Shown: positions 9,859 to 20,845, counted from the stretch's first letter. The stretch is DNA of 64,000 nt from Arthrobacter sp. MSA 4-2 (GCF_016405885.1 NZ_JAEKGC010000008.1:62001-126000); one strand, 5' to 3'. Translations and numbers: made by a program. Notes: generated from the letters alone by a model not told the origin.

Positions 9859-10133
9859 GGGGAGCGGGGGCTGTACGCGGGCCTCGAAGGCGCCTGCGGG
9901 ACCGAAGGGCATACCCGCATTCCGCCCGCAACGGGTGTGCTGTTCGCCACATCTCCACATCGAAAAAGGGGAGTGAGCCGCCGTTTTGGCGAGCAGGAGC
10001 ATGGCAGGATGTCGGATTTCGCGCGGTTCTTTGAGCTTCTTCGGCCGCGGCCCGTCGGGAACCTCCGGCCGGTCGTCACTGGGAGGGAAATAACGCGGCC
10101 GGGTCCCGCGTTGTGGAAGAATCATACAAGTAC
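9859..10133. other. Gene-free stretch before the riboswitch
   Basis: I see no credible gene here. The part at 9938-10000 looks like a decayed version of the palindromic repeat (GTGTGCTGTTCGCCAC and GTGAGCCGCCGTTTTGGCG). The riboflavin operon promoter must lie near its end, but no convincing -35/-10 pair is visible. Confidence 0.5.
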
Positions 10134-10270
10134 GTGCTCCGGGGTCGGTGTAATTCCGAACCGGCGGTTATAGTCCGCGACCCGGTGGTGACTGCGCATC
10201 CGCGCGGGAGCCCTCGGTTGAGCCGGTGAAATTCCGGCACCGACAGTTAAAGTCTGGATGGGAGAAGCAC
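10134..10270 (+). promoter_or_regulatory. FMN riboswitch (RFN element)
   Basis: The conserved RFN blocks are present in order: GGGGTCGGTGTAATTCCGAA, CCGGCGGTTATAGTCCGCGA, GAGCCGGTGAAATTCCGGC, and ACCGACAGTTAAAGTCTGGA followed by TGGGAGAAGCA. It binds FMN and lowers expression of riboflavin genes; its position ahead of pnuX-ribDEBH fits that role exactly. Confidence 0.97.
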
Positions 10271-10284
10271 GAACAGCAGGACGT

Positions 10285-10352
10285 CGCGGATGCGTCCCCT
10301 CCTTAGGGGAACATGCCGCGAAGGTCCACGTTGGCGGCTCCGCCACGCGTGG
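10285..10352 (+). promoter_or_regulatory. Candidate expression platform of the FMN riboswitch
   Basis: Two hairpins follow the aptamer: CGCGG/CCGCG with inner CCCC/GGGG (10285-10320), and CCACG/CGTGG with inner GGCGG/CCGCC (10326-10352). Neither has a strong U tract, so control could be by folding near the start of pnuX rather than by classical termination. Confidence 0.45.
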
Positions 10353-10406
10353 CCTGAGTCGCTTCAGCTGTCGTCACCCCGAGCCGTTGAGACGGTTAGG
10401 AACGAC

Positions 10407-11096
10407 ATGGATTTACTTCAGTGGCTCTTCGAAGCCCGCATCCCCGTCGGCAGCAGTTCCCTGCTGCTGCGTGAGGTCATTGGAAACGTTTTCGGCCTGC
10501 TCAGCGTCCTGGGCGGCATGCGCCGGCGCGTCTGGGCCTGGCCCGTCGGCATCGTGGGCAACGTCCTGCTCCTGACCGTCTTCCTCGGCTCTGCCTTCGG
10601 CGGCGCCGGCACCGTTGACCTCCTCGGCCAGGCCGGCCGCCAGGTGATGTTCATCGTCGTCTCGGTCTACGGCTGGCGCCAGTGGCAGGCACGCCGGCAG
10701 GCCGCCGGCTCGGCCGTCACCCCCCGCTGGGCCTCCAGCCGGGCGCGCATCGGGCTGGTCGCCGGGATGATCCTCGGCACCGTGGCCCTCACCCCGTTGT
10801 TCCGTGCCCTGGGCTCGTACGAGCCGGTATGGGCCGACGCCTGGACCTTCGTCGGCTCCCTGCTGGCCACCTTCGGCATGGCCAAGGGCTGGGTCGAATT
10901 CTGGCTGATCTGGGTCGCCGTGGACATCGTCGGGGTTCCCCTGCTCTTCAGCGCCGGCTACTACGCCAGCGCCGTGATGTACCTGATCTACGGAGCCTTC
11001 ACCATTATCGGATTCGCCGTGTGGACCCGCGAGCGCCGGCGGGCGGAGGCCCGGCTGGTGTCCGCCGTCGATGCCCCGGTGAAGCAGATCCAGTGA
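10407..11096 (+). CDS. pnuX: PnuC-family riboflavin transporter PnuX/RibM
   Basis: This membrane protein of 229 residues has about six to seven hydrophobic segments and belongs to the PnuC (NMN transporter) fold. PnuC homologues placed behind an FMN riboswitch and joined to riboflavin genes are known riboflavin importers in actinobacteria (PnuX/RibM). The motif WPVGIVGN near residue 45 and WxxVDIVGVPLLFSAGYYASAV near residue 170 fit the family. The start is the ATG at 10407; sequence upstream belongs to the leader. The stop overlaps the GTG of ribD by 4 bp, suggesting translational coupling. Confidence 0.88.
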   Translation: MDLLQWLFEARIPVGSSSLLLREVIGNVFGLLSVLGGMRRRVWAWPVGIVGNVLLLTVFLGSAFGGAGTVDLLGQAGRQVMFIVVSVYGWRQWQARRQAAGSAVTPRWASSRARIGLVAGMILGTVALTPLFRALGSYEPVWADAWTFVGSLLATFGMAKGWVEFWLIWVAVDIVGVPLLFSAGYYASAVMYLIYGAFTIIGFAVWTRERRRAEARLVSAVDAPVKQIQ

Positions 11097-12319
11097 CGCC
11101 AGCAGCACAGGATCCGCAGGTAGGGGACCCGGCCGGGGCGGACCCGGCCGAGGTCCGCGCCATGGACCGCGCCCTCGAACTCGCCGCAGAGGGAGTGCGG
11201 GGGGCCAACCCCCTGGTCGGCGCCGTCGTGCTGAGCTCCGAAGGGCAGGTGCTCGGCTCCGGATACCACCGCGGGGCCGGTACGCCCCACGCCGAGGTCG
11301 CCGCCCTGGCCGACGCCCGCTCCCGCGGCGCGGATCCGGCCGGCGGCACCATGGTTGTGACCCTCGAACCGTGCAACCACCAGGGACGCACCGGGCCCTG
11401 TTCCGCGGCCATTCACGAGGCGGGCATCCGCAGGGTGGTCTTCGCCGCCCCCGACCGCACGGCCCAGGCCGCCGGAGGCGCCCGCTGGCTTCGAGACCGC
11501 GGCGTCGAGACCGACGGCGGGCTCCGCCAGGCCGAGTCCGAACACCTCAACGGCCGGTGGCTGCGCGCCACCGCCGAATCCCGGCCCTTCGTCACCCTCA
11601 AGACCGCGTCGAGCCTCGACGGCCGCGTCGCGGCGGCCGACGGAACGAGCCAGTGGATCACCGGCACCCAGGCCCGCGCCGACGGCCACGCCATCCGCGC
11701 CCGGGTCGACGCCGTCCTCGCCGGCACCGGCACGGTGCTCGCAGACAACCCGCGCCTGACCGCCCGGCCGGTCCCTACGGACGACGACGGAGCAGCCGGG
11801 AGCACACCCCCGGCCCAGCCGCTGCGCGCCGTCATGGGGCTGCGCCCGGTACCCCAGGACGCTGCCGTGCGCGGACCGGGCTTCCTCCAGCTGGCCACCC
11901 ACGATGTCCCCGCGGCCCTGGCCGAACTGCACGGCCGCGGTGCCCGCCACGTCCTCGTCGAGGGAGGCCCCAGAATCGCCGGTGCGTTCCTGGCGACGGG
12001 GGCCGTGGATGAGCTCGTCAGCTACATCGCGCCGGTGGTGCTGGGGGAGGGGACGCCGATGTTCCCGCCGGTCGGCGTGCCGACGCTGGCCGCCGCGCAC
12101 CGGTGGGTCCCCGACCCGGCCGGCGGAGGCGCCGTCACCCAGCTCGGGCCGGACGTGCGCCTGCGACTGCGCCCCGCCGACGACGACAACGACGGCGACG
12201 ACGACGGCACCGCAGCCGACCGCACCGCACCCGCAAGCACCGCAGCCGCAACCACCTCCGCCGGCACCACGACCGGCACACCGGCAACCCCGTCCACCCC
12301 CCAGCACAACCAGGAGTAA
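11093..12319 (+). CDS. ribD: Riboflavin biosynthesis deaminase/reductase RibD
   Basis: The bifunctional enzyme deaminates and reduces the product of GTP cyclohydrolase II. Of 408 residues, the deaminase part (about 24-150) shows the zinc ligands in HAEVAAL and [11 protein letters not shown]. The reductase part (about 165-350) shows [15 protein letters not shown] and [13 protein letters not shown]. The last 55 residues are an Asp then Thr/Ala-rich tail of unknown use. I chose the GTG at 11093, overlapping pnuX by 4 bp; the ATG at 11162, just before the deaminase domain, is a real alternative. ribE follows in the same frame after only one extra codon. Confidence 0.9.
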   Translation: MTPAAQDPQVGDPAGADPAEVRAMDRALELAAEGVRGANPLVGAVVLSSEGQVLGSGYHRGAGTPHAEVAALADARSRGADPAGGTMVVTLEPCNHQGRTGPCSAAIHEAGIRRVVFAAPDRTAQAAGGARWLRDRGVETDGGLRQAESEHLNGRWLRATAESRPFVTLKTASSLDGRVAAADGTSQWITGTQARADGHAIRARVDAVLAGTGTVLADNPRLTARPVPTDDDGAAGSTPPAQPLRAVMGLRPVPQDAAVRGPGFLQLATHDVPAALAELHGRGARHVLVEGGPRIAGAFLATGAVDELVSYIAPVVLGEGTPMFPPVGVPTLAAAHRWVPDPAGGGAVTQLGPDVRLRLRPADDDNDGDDDGTAADRTAPASTAAATTSAGTTTGTPATPSTPQHNQE

Positions 12320-12322
12320 GCC

Positions 12323-12945
12323 ATCTTCACCGGAATCGTTTCAGAACAGGGACGCGTCGTCTCCCTCGACCTCGCCGCCGACGGGGAAAGCGCGGTGCTC
12401 GTCTTCGAGGCCGCCGCGACCGGCACCGACCTCACCCCGGGTGCCTCGATCGCCGTCAACGGGGTCTGCCTCACGGCGGTCCAGCTCGACGGCGCCCGGG
12501 TGGCGGTCGACGTCATGGGCGAGACCCTGCGCCGCACCACCACCGGAACCCTCACGCCGGGGGCGCCGGTGAACCTGGAACGCTGCGTCCCCGCCGGAGG
12601 CCGACTCGACGGGCACGTCGTCCAGGGCCACGTCGACGGTCTCGGCGTGCTGCGCGAACGCGAGGACCTCGGGGCGTGGCACCGCCTCCGCTTCTCGCTG
12701 CCCGCCTCCCTGGCCCGCTATGCGGCCGAGAAGGGTTCGATCGCGATCGACGGCGTCTCCCTGACGGTGACCGCGGTGAGCGCCCCCGAGGAGCAGGACC
12801 CCTGGTTCGAAGTGGGCCTGATCCCCACCACCCTCGCGGAGACCGGCCTCGGAACCAAGGTGCCCGGAGACTCGGTCAACCTGGAGATGGACGTGCTGGC
12901 CAAGTACACCGAACGCCTGCTCGGCTTCGCCCGCGGAGCGGCCAC

Positions 12946-12949
<4 letters not shown>
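12323..12949 (+). CDS. ribE: Riboflavin synthase alpha chain, apparent ATC start
   Basis: The enzyme converts two lumazine molecules to riboflavin. The 208 residues form two lumazine-binding repeats (for example [15 protein letters not shown] and [15 protein letters not shown], then [13 protein letters not shown]). The family almost always begins MFTGI; here the matching codons are ATC TTC ACC GGA ATC, six bases after AGGAG. No ATG, GTG or TTG exists before GTG 12395, which would remove 24 conserved residues, and the frame is closed upstream by the ribD stop. So either ATC is used as start, or the base is a mutation or sequencing error. The stop overlaps ribB (GTGA). Confidence 0.85.
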
Positions 12950-14105
<1,156 letters not shown>

Positions 14106-14187
14106 CCGCGGCCCTGGGGCGGAGGTTTTAGTCACACCCCGCCCTCCGGATGCGGAACCCGGCGGGGAACCCAGTAACGTTGGCACG

Positions 14188-14451
14188 GTGAAAACCTTTG
14201 ATTCCCTCTTCGAGGAGCTCAGCGCAAAGGCCACCGCCCGCCCCGCCGGGTCCAAGACCGTGGCCGAACTTGACTCCGGCGTCCACGGAATCGGCAAGAA
14301 GGTCGTCGAGGAAGCCGCCGAGGTGTGGATGGCCGCCGAATACGAGTCGAACGAGAATGCCGCCGAAGAGATCTCCCAGCTGCTCTACCACCTGCAGGTC
14401 CTCATGCTCGCCAAGGGCCTGACGCTCCAGGACGTCTACAAGCATCTGTAG
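14188..14451 (+). CDS. hisE: Phosphoribosyl-ATP pyrophosphohydrolase
   Basis: This small enzyme (87 residues) performs the second step of histidine synthesis. The family motif [13 protein letters not shown] (about 33-45) and the following [15 protein letters not shown] carry the acidic metal ligands. The start is GTG at 14188. It leads the hisE-hisG-hisF group; hisG follows after 55 bp. Confidence 0.95.
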   Translation: MKTFDSLFEELSAKATARPAGSKTVAELDSGVHGIGKKVVEEAAEVWMAAEYESNENAAEEISQLLYHLQVLMLAKGLTLQDVYKHL

Positions 14452-14506
14452 CCGCACCGCGGCGCTGATCCCAGACCCCCCTCCTCTTCGAGCGAAAGAC
14501 TCCCCA

Positions 14507-15352
14507 ATGCTTCGAGTAGCAGTTCCCAACAAGGGCGCGCTGTCCGAATCGGCAACCGCCATGCTGGCCGAGGCCGGCTACCGCCAGCGCCGCGATCCGC
14601 GCGAACTGGTCCTGGTCGACCCGGACAACGACATCGAATTCTTCTTCCTCCGCCCCCGCGACATCGCCGTCTACGTCGGCTCCGGCACCCTCGACGTCGG
14701 CATCACCGGCCGCGACCTGCTGCTCGACGCGCAGGTCAAGGCCGAGGAGCTCCTGCAGCTCGGCTTCGGTGCCTCCACCTTCCGCTTCGCCGGGCCGGTG
14801 GGCGACTTCTCCTCCCTCGAGGAGCTCTCCGGCAAGCGCCTGGCCACCAGCTACGACGGGCTGCTGCGGGACTACCTCACCGAGCGCGGCGTGGACGCCA
14901 CCGTGGTCCGCCTCGACGGCGCCGTGGAATCCTCGGTCCGCCTCGGGGTGGCCGACGCCATCGCCGACGTCGTCGAAACCGGGAGCACCCTCAAGGCCGC
15001 CGGGATGGAAATCTTCGGCGAGCCCATCCTGCGCAGCGAGGCGGTCCTGATCGGCCGGGCCGAAGGCGAGGCGCCCGCCGGGCTCGACGTCCTCCTGCGC
15101 CGGCTGCAGGGCGTGCTCGTGGCCCGCCAGTACGTGATGATGGACTACGACATCCGCAAGGAACTCGTCGACGAGGCCGCCGCCCTCACCCCGGGCCTCG
15201 AGTCGCCCACTATCTCCCCGCTGCGCGACTCCGACTGGGTCGCCGTGCGCTCCATGATCAAGCGCAACCAGACCAACCGGGTGATGGATGAGCTCTACGA
15301 GCTGGGCGCGCGCGCCATCCTCGTCAGCACCATCCACGCCTGCAGGATCTAG
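14507..15352 (+). CDS. hisG: ATP phosphoribosyltransferase, long form
   Basis: This is the first and feedback-controlled enzyme of histidine synthesis. At 281 residues it is the long form with a C-terminal regulatory domain (about 210-281) and needs no HisZ partner. Motifs seen include [11 protein letters not shown] at the N-terminus, GITGRDLL, and the phosphoribosyl-binding segment [18 protein letters not shown] near 150. hisF begins 9 bp downstream. Confidence 0.95.
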   Translation: MLRVAVPNKGALSESATAMLAEAGYRQRRDPRELVLVDPDNDIEFFFLRPRDIAVYVGSGTLDVGITGRDLLLDAQVKAEELLQLGFGASTFRFAGPVGDFSSLEELSGKRLATSYDGLLRDYLTERGVDATVVRLDGAVESSVRLGVADAIADVVETGSTLKAAGMEIFGEPILRSEAVLIGRAEGEAPAGLDVLLRRLQGVLVARQYVMMDYDIRKELVDEAAALTPGLESPTISPLRDSDWVAVRSMIKRNQTNRVMDELYELGARAILVSTIHACRI

Positions 15353-15361
15353 GGGGCTTCC

Positions 15362-16132
15362 GTGGCTGTCGCAATCCGTGTCATTCCCTGCCTCGACGTC
15401 GACGCCGGCCGCGTGGTGAAAGGCGTCAAGTTCGAGGACCTCCGCGACGCCGGCGACCCCGTGGAGCTGGCGCACCGCTATGACCGCGCCGGCGCGGACG
15501 AACTGACCTTCCTCGACGTCACCGCGTCCTCCTCCCAGCGGGAGACCACGTTCGACGTCGTCGGCCGCACCGCCGAAGAGGTCTTCATCCCGCTGACTGT
15601 CGGCGGAGGTGTCCGCAGCACCGCCGACGTCGACCGGCTGCTGCGCTACGGCGCCGACAAGGCCTCGATCAACACCGCCGCGGTGGCGGAGCCCGCCCTC
15701 ATCGACGACATCACCCGGCACTTCGGCTCCCAGGTGCTGGTCCTCTCCCTCGACGCGCGCCGCACGCGGGACACGCAGACGCCGTCCGGCTTCGAGGTGA
15801 CCACGCACGGCGGGCGCACCGGCACCGGGATCGACGCCGTCGCCTGGGCCCGGGAAGCCGCCGACCGCGGAGTCGGGGAGATCCTGCTCAACTCGATTGA
15901 CGCCGACGGCACCAAGGACGGGTTCGATCTCGAACTGATCCGCGCGGTCCGCGCGGCGGTCGGGGTGCCGTTGATCGCCTCGGGCGGCGCGGGCGCACCG
16001 GAGCACTTCCCGCCGGCCGTTGCGGCCGGGGCCGATGCGGTGCTGGCGGCCTCGATCTTCCACTTCGGGCCTCCCGACGCCATCGCGCAGGTCAAGAAGG
16101 CCATCCGGGATGCCGGGTACCCCGTCCGCTAG
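15362..16132 (+). CDS. hisF: Imidazole glycerol phosphate synthase, cyclase subunit
   Basis: HisF closes the imidazole ring with ammonia from its partner HisH, which is not in this window. The 256-residue TIM barrel begins [18 protein letters not shown] and carries the catalytic Asp of PCLDVD and a second Asp in [15 protein letters not shown]. The glycine-rich phosphate sites LTVGGGVRS and [12 protein letters not shown] are present. The start is GTG. It converges with the next gene. Confidence 0.95.
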   Translation: MAVAIRVIPCLDVDAGRVVKGVKFEDLRDAGDPVELAHRYDRAGADELTFLDVTASSSQRETTFDVVGRTAEEVFIPLTVGGGVRSTADVDRLLRYGADKASINTAAVAEPALIDDITRHFGSQVLVLSLDARRTRDTQTPSGFEVTTHGGRTGTGIDAVAWAREAADRGVGEILLNSIDADGTKDGFDLELIRAVRAAVGVPLIASGGAGAPEHFPPAVAAGADAVLAASIFHFGPPDAIAQVKKAIRDAGYPVR

Positions 16133-16189
16133 GACCCCCGCCCGTTACCGGCAGGCAGGGAGCCCCGGGATCCGGCAGACCGGGATCGG

Positions 16190-16852
16190 TCAGGGCCCGA
16201 CGTCGGCGCTTTCGAGCAGCGCGACGGCGTCGGGCCGGCCCTCGAAGGTAACCAGCGCCTGCCGCCGCCGCCCGTGGGCGTGGAGGAGCAGTTCTGAGGG
16301 TTCGCCGACGATCGCCACCGACACCGGCGCGCGGCGCGCCACGTGGCGGGGCCCGTCGGGGCGCACCAGCACGACGCCCACGTCCACTCCCCGGTAGAGC
16401 AGGGCGGCGCGCTTGATCAGTTCGGTCCACAGCGTCGACGAGTACCCCTCGTCAAGTGCGCGCGGCGCCCACCGGGTTCCGGCCCGCCGCACATCCTCGG
16501 TGTGGACGAAATACTCCACGAGGTTCGCATTCCGGGCGATCCCGCCGATCCGCAGGGGCGACAGCGCGGGAGGCCCGGCCCGGAACTTCTCCACCAGGGC
16601 GGTGTAGTCCTCCGGGGCCGCCGCGGCCTCGGCCGTCCTGCGCACCGCCCGGTCCGTGGCCGGCGCCAGCGGCTTCACCAGCAGGCCCAGCCCGTGGGCC
16701 GGCCGGTGCTCCCGCAGGTACAGGTGGGCCGCGAGTTCCCGGGTCCGCCACCCGTCGCAGAGCGTGGGGGAGTCCGGGCCTGCCGCCATCAGCGTTTCGG
16801 CCAGAACCTCGCGGGACGGAGTTACATAGCGCATCACTGGAAAAGCTAGCAT
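16190..16852 (-). CDS. TIGR03085-family metal-binding protein (mycothiol-dependent isomerase-like)
   Basis: This 220-residue protein belongs to the DinB/mycothiol maleylpyruvate isomerase-like superfamily. [20 protein letters not shown] near residue 30 holds the first conserved His, and [16 protein letters not shown] near 110 holds the second HxxD region typical of TIGR03085. The exact reaction is unknown. I chose the ATG at 16852 (GAAGG 8 bp upstream) over 16834. It is inserted between hisF and hisI and faces away from hisI; the 61-bp gap holds both promoters. Confidence 0.8.
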   Translation of the reverse strand: MLAFPVMRYVTPSREVLAETLMAAGPDSPTLCDGWRTRELAAHLYLREHRPAHGLGLLVKPLAPATDRAVRRTAEAAAAPEDYTALVEKFRAGPPALSPLRIGGIARNANLVEYFVHTEDVRRAGTRWAPRALDEGYSSTLWTELIKRAALLYRGVDVGVVLVRPDGPRHVARRAPVSVAIVGEPSELLLHAHGRRRQALVTFEGRPDAVALLESADVGP

Positions 16853-16899
16853 GAAGCGGCCTTCGTGGGGGCGCTGCGCGGGGCGCGTTGGCGCGGCAC

Positions 16900-16905
16900 T
16901 AGAAT
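16900..16905 (+). promoter_or_regulatory. Candidate hisI -10 element (leaderless)
   Basis: TAGAAT lies 8 bp before the hisI ATG and no Shine-Dalgarno is present, so the mRNA probably starts at or near the AUG. Leaderless transcripts are common in actinobacteria. No clear -35 is visible. Confidence 0.4.
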
Positions 16906-16913
16906 TGGTTCCG

Positions 16914-17375
16914 ATGTCTTCTCCCCAGTCCGGCCCCCCGACCGCCGCGGACCCCGCCCTCCGCCTCGACCCCGACGTCGCTGCCGCGCTCAAGCGCGAC
17001 GACGCCGGACTCGTCGCCGCCATCGTGCAGCAGTACGACACCCTCGAGGTGCTCATGCTTGGCTGGATGGACGAAGAGGCCCTGCGGCGCACCCTCACCA
17101 CCGGCCGCGTCACCTTCTACTCCCGGTCCCGCCGGGAGTACTGGCGCAAGGGGGACACCTCCGGACACACGCAGTGGGTGAAGTCGGTGTCCCTCGACTG
17201 CGACGGCGACGCCCTGCTCGTGGCCGTCGACCAGGTCGGCGCGGCCTGCCACACCGGCACCCGCACCTGCTTTGACGGCCGGGAACTCGACGCCGTGACC
17301 GGCAGCCGGGACGACACCGTCCCCGCCGGAAACAGTGCCGCCCGAAGCAGCGCCGACGGAAGCAAGGAAGGCTAG
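16914..17375 (+). CDS. hisI: Phosphoribosyl-AMP cyclohydrolase
   Basis: The enzyme opens the purine ring in the third step of histidine synthesis. Of 153 residues, the core (about 25-125) shows [31 protein letters not shown] and the zinc site Asp/Cys segment [20 protein letters not shown]. The last 30 residues are a Ser/Ala-rich tail. trpE follows closely, with its ribosome binding site inside the hisI end, so his and trp genes are probably co-transcribed. Confidence 0.94.
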   Translation: MSSPQSGPPTAADPALRLDPDVAAALKRDDAGLVAAIVQQYDTLEVLMLGWMDEEALRRTLTTGRVTFYSRSRREYWRKGDTSGHTQWVKSVSLDCDGDALLVAVDQVGAACHTGTRTCFDGRELDAVTGSRDDTVPAGNSAARSSADGSKEG

Positions 17376-17379
17376 TCGG

Positions 17380-18948
17380 ATGCAGCAGCTCGGAACGATC
17401 AGCCCCACCCTCGAGGAGTTCCGCCGCCTGGCCGCGGACCGCCGGGTCATCCCGGTCTCGGTGAAGGTCCTGGCCGACGCCCACACGCCCATCGGGGTCT
17501 ACCGGAGGCTGGCCGACGGCCGGCCGGGCACCTTCCTGATGGAGTCGGCCGCCGGCGGGGGAGTCTGGTCACGGTATTCGTTCATCGGCTCCAAGTCCCG
17601 GGCCACCCTGACCTCCCGCGGCGGCGAGGCGCACTGGTTGGGCGAACCGCCCGCCGGGGTCCCGACCTCCGGCAGCCCCGTGGACGCGGTCCGGCTCACC
17701 GTCGAGGCGCTGCGCACCGAACGCTTCCCCGGGCTTCCTCCGTTCACCTCCGGCCTCGTCGGATTCGTCGGCTGGGAGGCGGTCCGGCACTGGGAGCGAC
17801 TGACCAGCCCGCCCGAGGACGACCTCAACCTTCCCGAACTGGCCATGTGCCTCGTCACCGACATGGCCATCCACGACAACTCGGAAGGCTCCCTCACCCT
17901 CGTCGCCAACGCCATCAACTTCGACGGCTCCGACGAGCGGGTGGACGAGGCCTGGCACGACGCCGTGGCGCGCCTCGACCGCATGCTCGCCGCCCTCGCC
18001 GAGCCCGCCGACCAGCCGGTCTCCGTGCTCGACGCCGCCCCCGCGGCGGAACTGATGCAGCGGGTCCGCGAACGCTGGGACGAACCGCTCTACCTTTCGG
18101 CCATCGAGCGCGGAAAGCAGGCGATCGTCGACGGCGACGTCTTCCAGGTGGTGATCTCGCGGCGCTTCGAACTCGACTGCGACGCCTCGGCGCTCGACGT
18201 GTACCGGATTCTGCGCACCACCAACCCGAGCCCCTACATGTACCTCTTCAGCCTCGAGGACGCCGACGGCAGGGAGTACTCGATCGTCGGATCCTCGCCC
18301 GAGGCCCTGGTCACGGTCACCGGGGACGAGGTCATCACCCACCCGATCGCCGGATCGCGCCCCCGCGGGGCCGGCCCGGAGGAGGACCGGGCGCTGGCGG
18401 AGGAACTGAAGGCCGACGACAAGGAAAAAGCCGAACATCTCATGCTCGTGGACCTGGCCCGCAACGACCTCTCGAAGGTCTGCCGGCCGGGCAGCGTCGA
18501 CGTCACCCAGTTCATGGAGATCGAACGGTTCAGCCACATCATGCACCTGGTCTCCACCGTCGTCGGGCGCCTCGCTCCCGGTCGGAGCGCCTACGACGTC
18601 CTCGCGGCCACGTTCCCCGCCGGCACCCTCTCCGGGGCGCCCAAACCCCGGGCCCTGCGCCTGATCGATGAGCTCGAACCCCACCGGCGGGGCATCTACG
18701 GCGGCGTCGTCGGCTACCTCGACTTCGCCGGCGACATGGACCTGGCCATCGCCATCCGCTCCGCCCTGCTGCGCGACGGCAGGGCTTACGTGCAGTCCGG
18801 CGGCGGCATAGTCGCCGACTCCGTCCTCGCCGACGAGGCCCTCGAAACGGTCAATAAGGCCGCCGCCCCGCTCCGGGCCGCCCTGGCCGCCTCCGGCCTG
18901 CGCCCGGCCGGCAGCTCCGATCCCGTCTCTCCGGCGGCCGCGCGATGA
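17380..18948 (+). CDS. trpE: Anthranilate synthase component I
   Basis: TrpE makes anthranilate from chorismate together with a glutamine amidotransferase (TrpG, not in this window). It has 522 residues. The N-terminal MESAAGGGVWSRYSFIG carries the Ser region used for tryptophan feedback in the family. The C-terminal chorismate-binding domain shows GDVFQVVISRRF, NPSPYMY, HPIAGSRPRG, DLARNDLSKV and FPAGTLSGAPK. AAGGAAGG stands 9 bp before the ATG. The stop overlaps the next ATG. Confidence 0.96.
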   Translation: MQQLGTISPTLEEFRRLAADRRVIPVSVKVLADAHTPIGVYRRLADGRPGTFLMESAAGGGVWSRYSFIGSKSRATLTSRGGEAHWLGEPPAGVPTSGSPVDAVRLTVEALRTERFPGLPPFTSGLVGFVGWEAVRHWERLTSPPEDDLNLPELAMCLVTDMAIHDNSEGSLTLVANAINFDGSDERVDEAWHDAVARLDRMLAALAEPADQPVSVLDAAPAAELMQRVRERWDEPLYLSAIERGKQAIVDGDVFQVVISRRFELDCDASALDVYRILRTTNPSPYMYLFSLEDADGREYSIVGSSPEALVTVTGDEVITHPIAGSRPRGAGPEEDRALAEELKADDKEKAEHLMLVDLARNDLSKVCRPGSVDVTQFMEIERFSHIMHLVSTVVGRLAPGRSAYDVLAATFPAGTLSGAPKPRALRLIDELEPHRRGIYGGVVGYLDFAGDMDLAIAIRSALLRDGRAYVQSGGGIVADSVLADEALETVNKAAAPLRAALAASGLRPAGSSDPVSPAAAR

Positions 18949-19544
18949 GCGCCGACCGGCCCGCGCGGGGCCAGCGCCGTGGGACGGTGGTGCTCGTGAT
19001 CGTGGCGGTGGCGCTGCTGGCCTTCGGCACCACCACCCAGACCTGGCTCGAGGTGCGCCTGCCCGAGGAGGCGGTGCAGACCCCTGACCTCGCCGTGCCC
19101 GGCAGCGAGGCCGCCACCCCGGTGAGCGCTTTCGCGCTGGTGGCCCTGGCCGCTGCCTTGGCCGTCTCCATCGCCGGACGGGTGGCGCGGTGGTTCGTGG
19201 CCGCGATCCTGCTCATCGCCGGCGGAGGCATCCTCCTGACCAGCATCCGCATCGCGCTCGACCCCGCCGCGGCCGCCGCCCCCGCCATCGGTGAGGCCAT
19301 CGGCATCAGCGGCGGCGCCGGCGCGTCGGCCACCGCCACCGCCCTGCCCTGGCTGGCCGCCGTCAGCGGGCTGCTCCTTGCCGCCGCGGCGGTCTGGGTG
19401 GCCCTGGTGGGCCGGCGCTGGGAGCAGGCCCGGCGCTACGAGAGGACCACCGGGCCGGCTCCGGCGGCCCGGGCGGCGTCCTCCCACGCCACGGACATCG
19501 ACAGCTGGGACCAGCTCACGCACGGAGAGGACCCGACCCGCTGA
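18945..19544 (+). CDS. Trp biosynthesis-associated membrane protein
   Basis: This 199-residue protein has about four hydrophobic helices (residues 13-32, 60-78, 85-102, 130-152) and a hydrophilic tail. It corresponds to the actinobacterial family always placed within trp operons (TIGR02234 type); its role is unknown. The ATG overlaps the trpE stop by 4 bp. Confidence 0.88.
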   Translation: MSADRPARGQRRGTVVLVIVAVALLAFGTTTQTWLEVRLPEEAVQTPDLAVPGSEAATPVSAFALVALAAALAVSIAGRVARWFVAAILLIAGGGILLTSIRIALDPAAAAAPAIGEAIGISGGAGASATATALPWLAAVSGLLLAAAAVWVALVGRRWEQARRYERTTGPAPAARAASSHATDIDSWDQLTHGEDPTR

Positions 19545-19642
19545 CTCCGGCCCCGGAGGCCGGACGTGCAGGGGTGCGGCGGGTCGGTGGACCGGCGCCA
19601 ATAATGGCAGAATGTACGAAGACACCCAGAAGGAGAATCACC

Positions 19643-19948
19643 ATGGCACAGAACACGACCGCAGCCACGAACCGGAACTCGCCTGAGAGCCATGCCCAGA
19701 TGGGTGATGAGACGATCGGCCATGGCAACAGCCCGGCGGCGTGGACCTGCGTCCTGGTCATGATCCTCGGCGCCGCTGTGTCCTCCTTCGCGTACATCTT
19801 CGCCAGCACCGAGGGCAACCGCGACACCGGCACCGTGCTGTTCTGGATCGGCATCCTCATCATGTTCGTCGGCCTGCTCGTCGGTTTCGTGATGCGCAAG
19901 ATCGGCTACGGCGTGGGCGGATCGAAGCTCAAGAGCAACGGTCACTAG
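19643..19948 (+). CDS. HGxxPAAW-family small membrane protein
   Basis: This protein has 101 residues with the family motif HGNSPAAW at about 27-34, followed by two transmembrane helices (about 36-55 and 65-85). It is known only by this motif and by linkage to trp genes in actinobacteria. AAGGAG precedes the ATG. trpC starts 1 bp after its stop. Confidence 0.9.
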   Translation: MAQNTTAATNRNSPESHAQMGDETIGHGNSPAAWTCVLVMILGAAVSSFAYIFASTEGNRDTGTVLFWIGILIMFVGLLVGFVMRKIGYGVGGSKLKSNGH

Positions 19949-20764
19949 GTGAGCGTTCTCGACGAGATCATCTCCGGCGTCCGCGAGGACCTGAGCGTCC
20001 GGACGGCGGAGGCGCCCCTGGCGCAGGTGCGCGCCCGCGCCCTCGACCGGGCACCGGCGGCCGACGCCCTGAGCGCGCTGCGCGGCGACGGGCGCACCCT
20101 CTCGGTGATCGCCGAGGTCAAGCGCAGCAGCCCCTCCAAGGGCGCGCTGGCCGCCATCGCCGACCCGGCCGCCCTCGCCGCACGCTATGAGGCCGGCGGC
20201 GCCGCGGTGGTGAGCGTCCTGACCGAACAGCGCCGGTTCAACGGCTCCCTGGCCGACCTCGACGCCGTCCGGGCGAGCGTGGGCATCCCCGTGCTCCGCA
20301 AGGACTTCACCGTCGAGGACTATCAGATCTGGGAGGCACGCGCGCACGGCGCGGACCTGGTCCTGCTCATCGTCGCTGCCCTGAGCGACGCGCAGCTCGA
20401 GCACTTCCTCGGCCTGACCCACGAACTGGGCATGAACGCCCTCGTCGAGACGCACACCGCCGAGGAGGTCGAACGCGCCGCGGCCGTGGGGTCCCGGATC
20501 ATCGGCGTCAACGTGCGCAACCTCAAGACGCTCGACATCGACCGGTCGGTCTTCGCCGACCTGGCCCGCCGGATCCCGCAGGACGCCGTAACCGTCGCGG
20601 AGTCCGGTGTCCGCGGCATCGGCGACGTCGAGGAGTTCGCGGCCCAGGGGGCCCGGGCGGTCCTCGTCGGCGAGGCCCTCGTCCGCGGGGAGGACCCGGA
20701 GGCCGCGGTGGCGCAGTTCCGCGCGGTACCGGTGCGCGATCTTCCCGGACTGCAGCAGCGATGA
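19949..20764 (+). CDS. trpC: Indole-3-glycerol phosphate synthase
   Basis: This is the fourth pathway enzyme, a TIM barrel of 271 residues. Motifs seen are [13 protein letters not shown] (catalytic Lys), [22 protein letters not shown] (second catalytic Lys), [13 protein letters not shown] and AESGVRG. It starts with GTG directly after the HGxxPAAW gene. trpD and trpF are not in the window. Confidence 0.96.
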   Translation: MSVLDEIISGVREDLSVRTAEAPLAQVRARALDRAPAADALSALRGDGRTLSVIAEVKRSSPSKGALAAIADPAALAARYEAGGAAVVSVLTEQRRFNGSLADLDAVRASVGIPVLRKDFTVEDYQIWEARAHGADLVLLIVAALSDAQLEHFLGLTHELGMNALVETHTAEEVERAAAVGSRIIGVNVRNLKTLDIDRSVFADLARRIPQDAVTVAESGVRGIGDVEEFAAQGARAVLVGEALVRGEDPEAAVAQFRAVPVRDLPGLQQR

Positions 20765-20821
20765 GGCGCCCGCCGCTCTGAGTCGGGTACAGGAGCCCCC
20801 GCCGGGGCCCCCGGAAGCGAA

Positions 20822-20845
20822 TCGGGCCGGCAGCAGCCGGCCCGA
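20822..20845 (+). other. Short perfect hairpin in the trpC-trpB gap
   Basis: TCGGGCCGG and CCGGCCCGA form a 9-bp stem with a 6-nt loop 24 bp before the trpB start. There is no U tract and no obvious leader peptide with Trp codons, so attenuation is not supported; mRNA processing or partial attenuation remains possible. Confidence 0.35.

Noticed and set aside
14402-16063. Long minus-strand open frame of 553 codons opposite hisG and hisF
   Set aside because: It is a composition shadow of two certain genes in GC-rich DNA; its translation is low-complexity and has no domain.
20822-20845. trp attenuator before trpB
   Set aside because: The hairpin has no U tract, no alternative pairing and no leader peptide with Trp codons; kept only as a hairpin.
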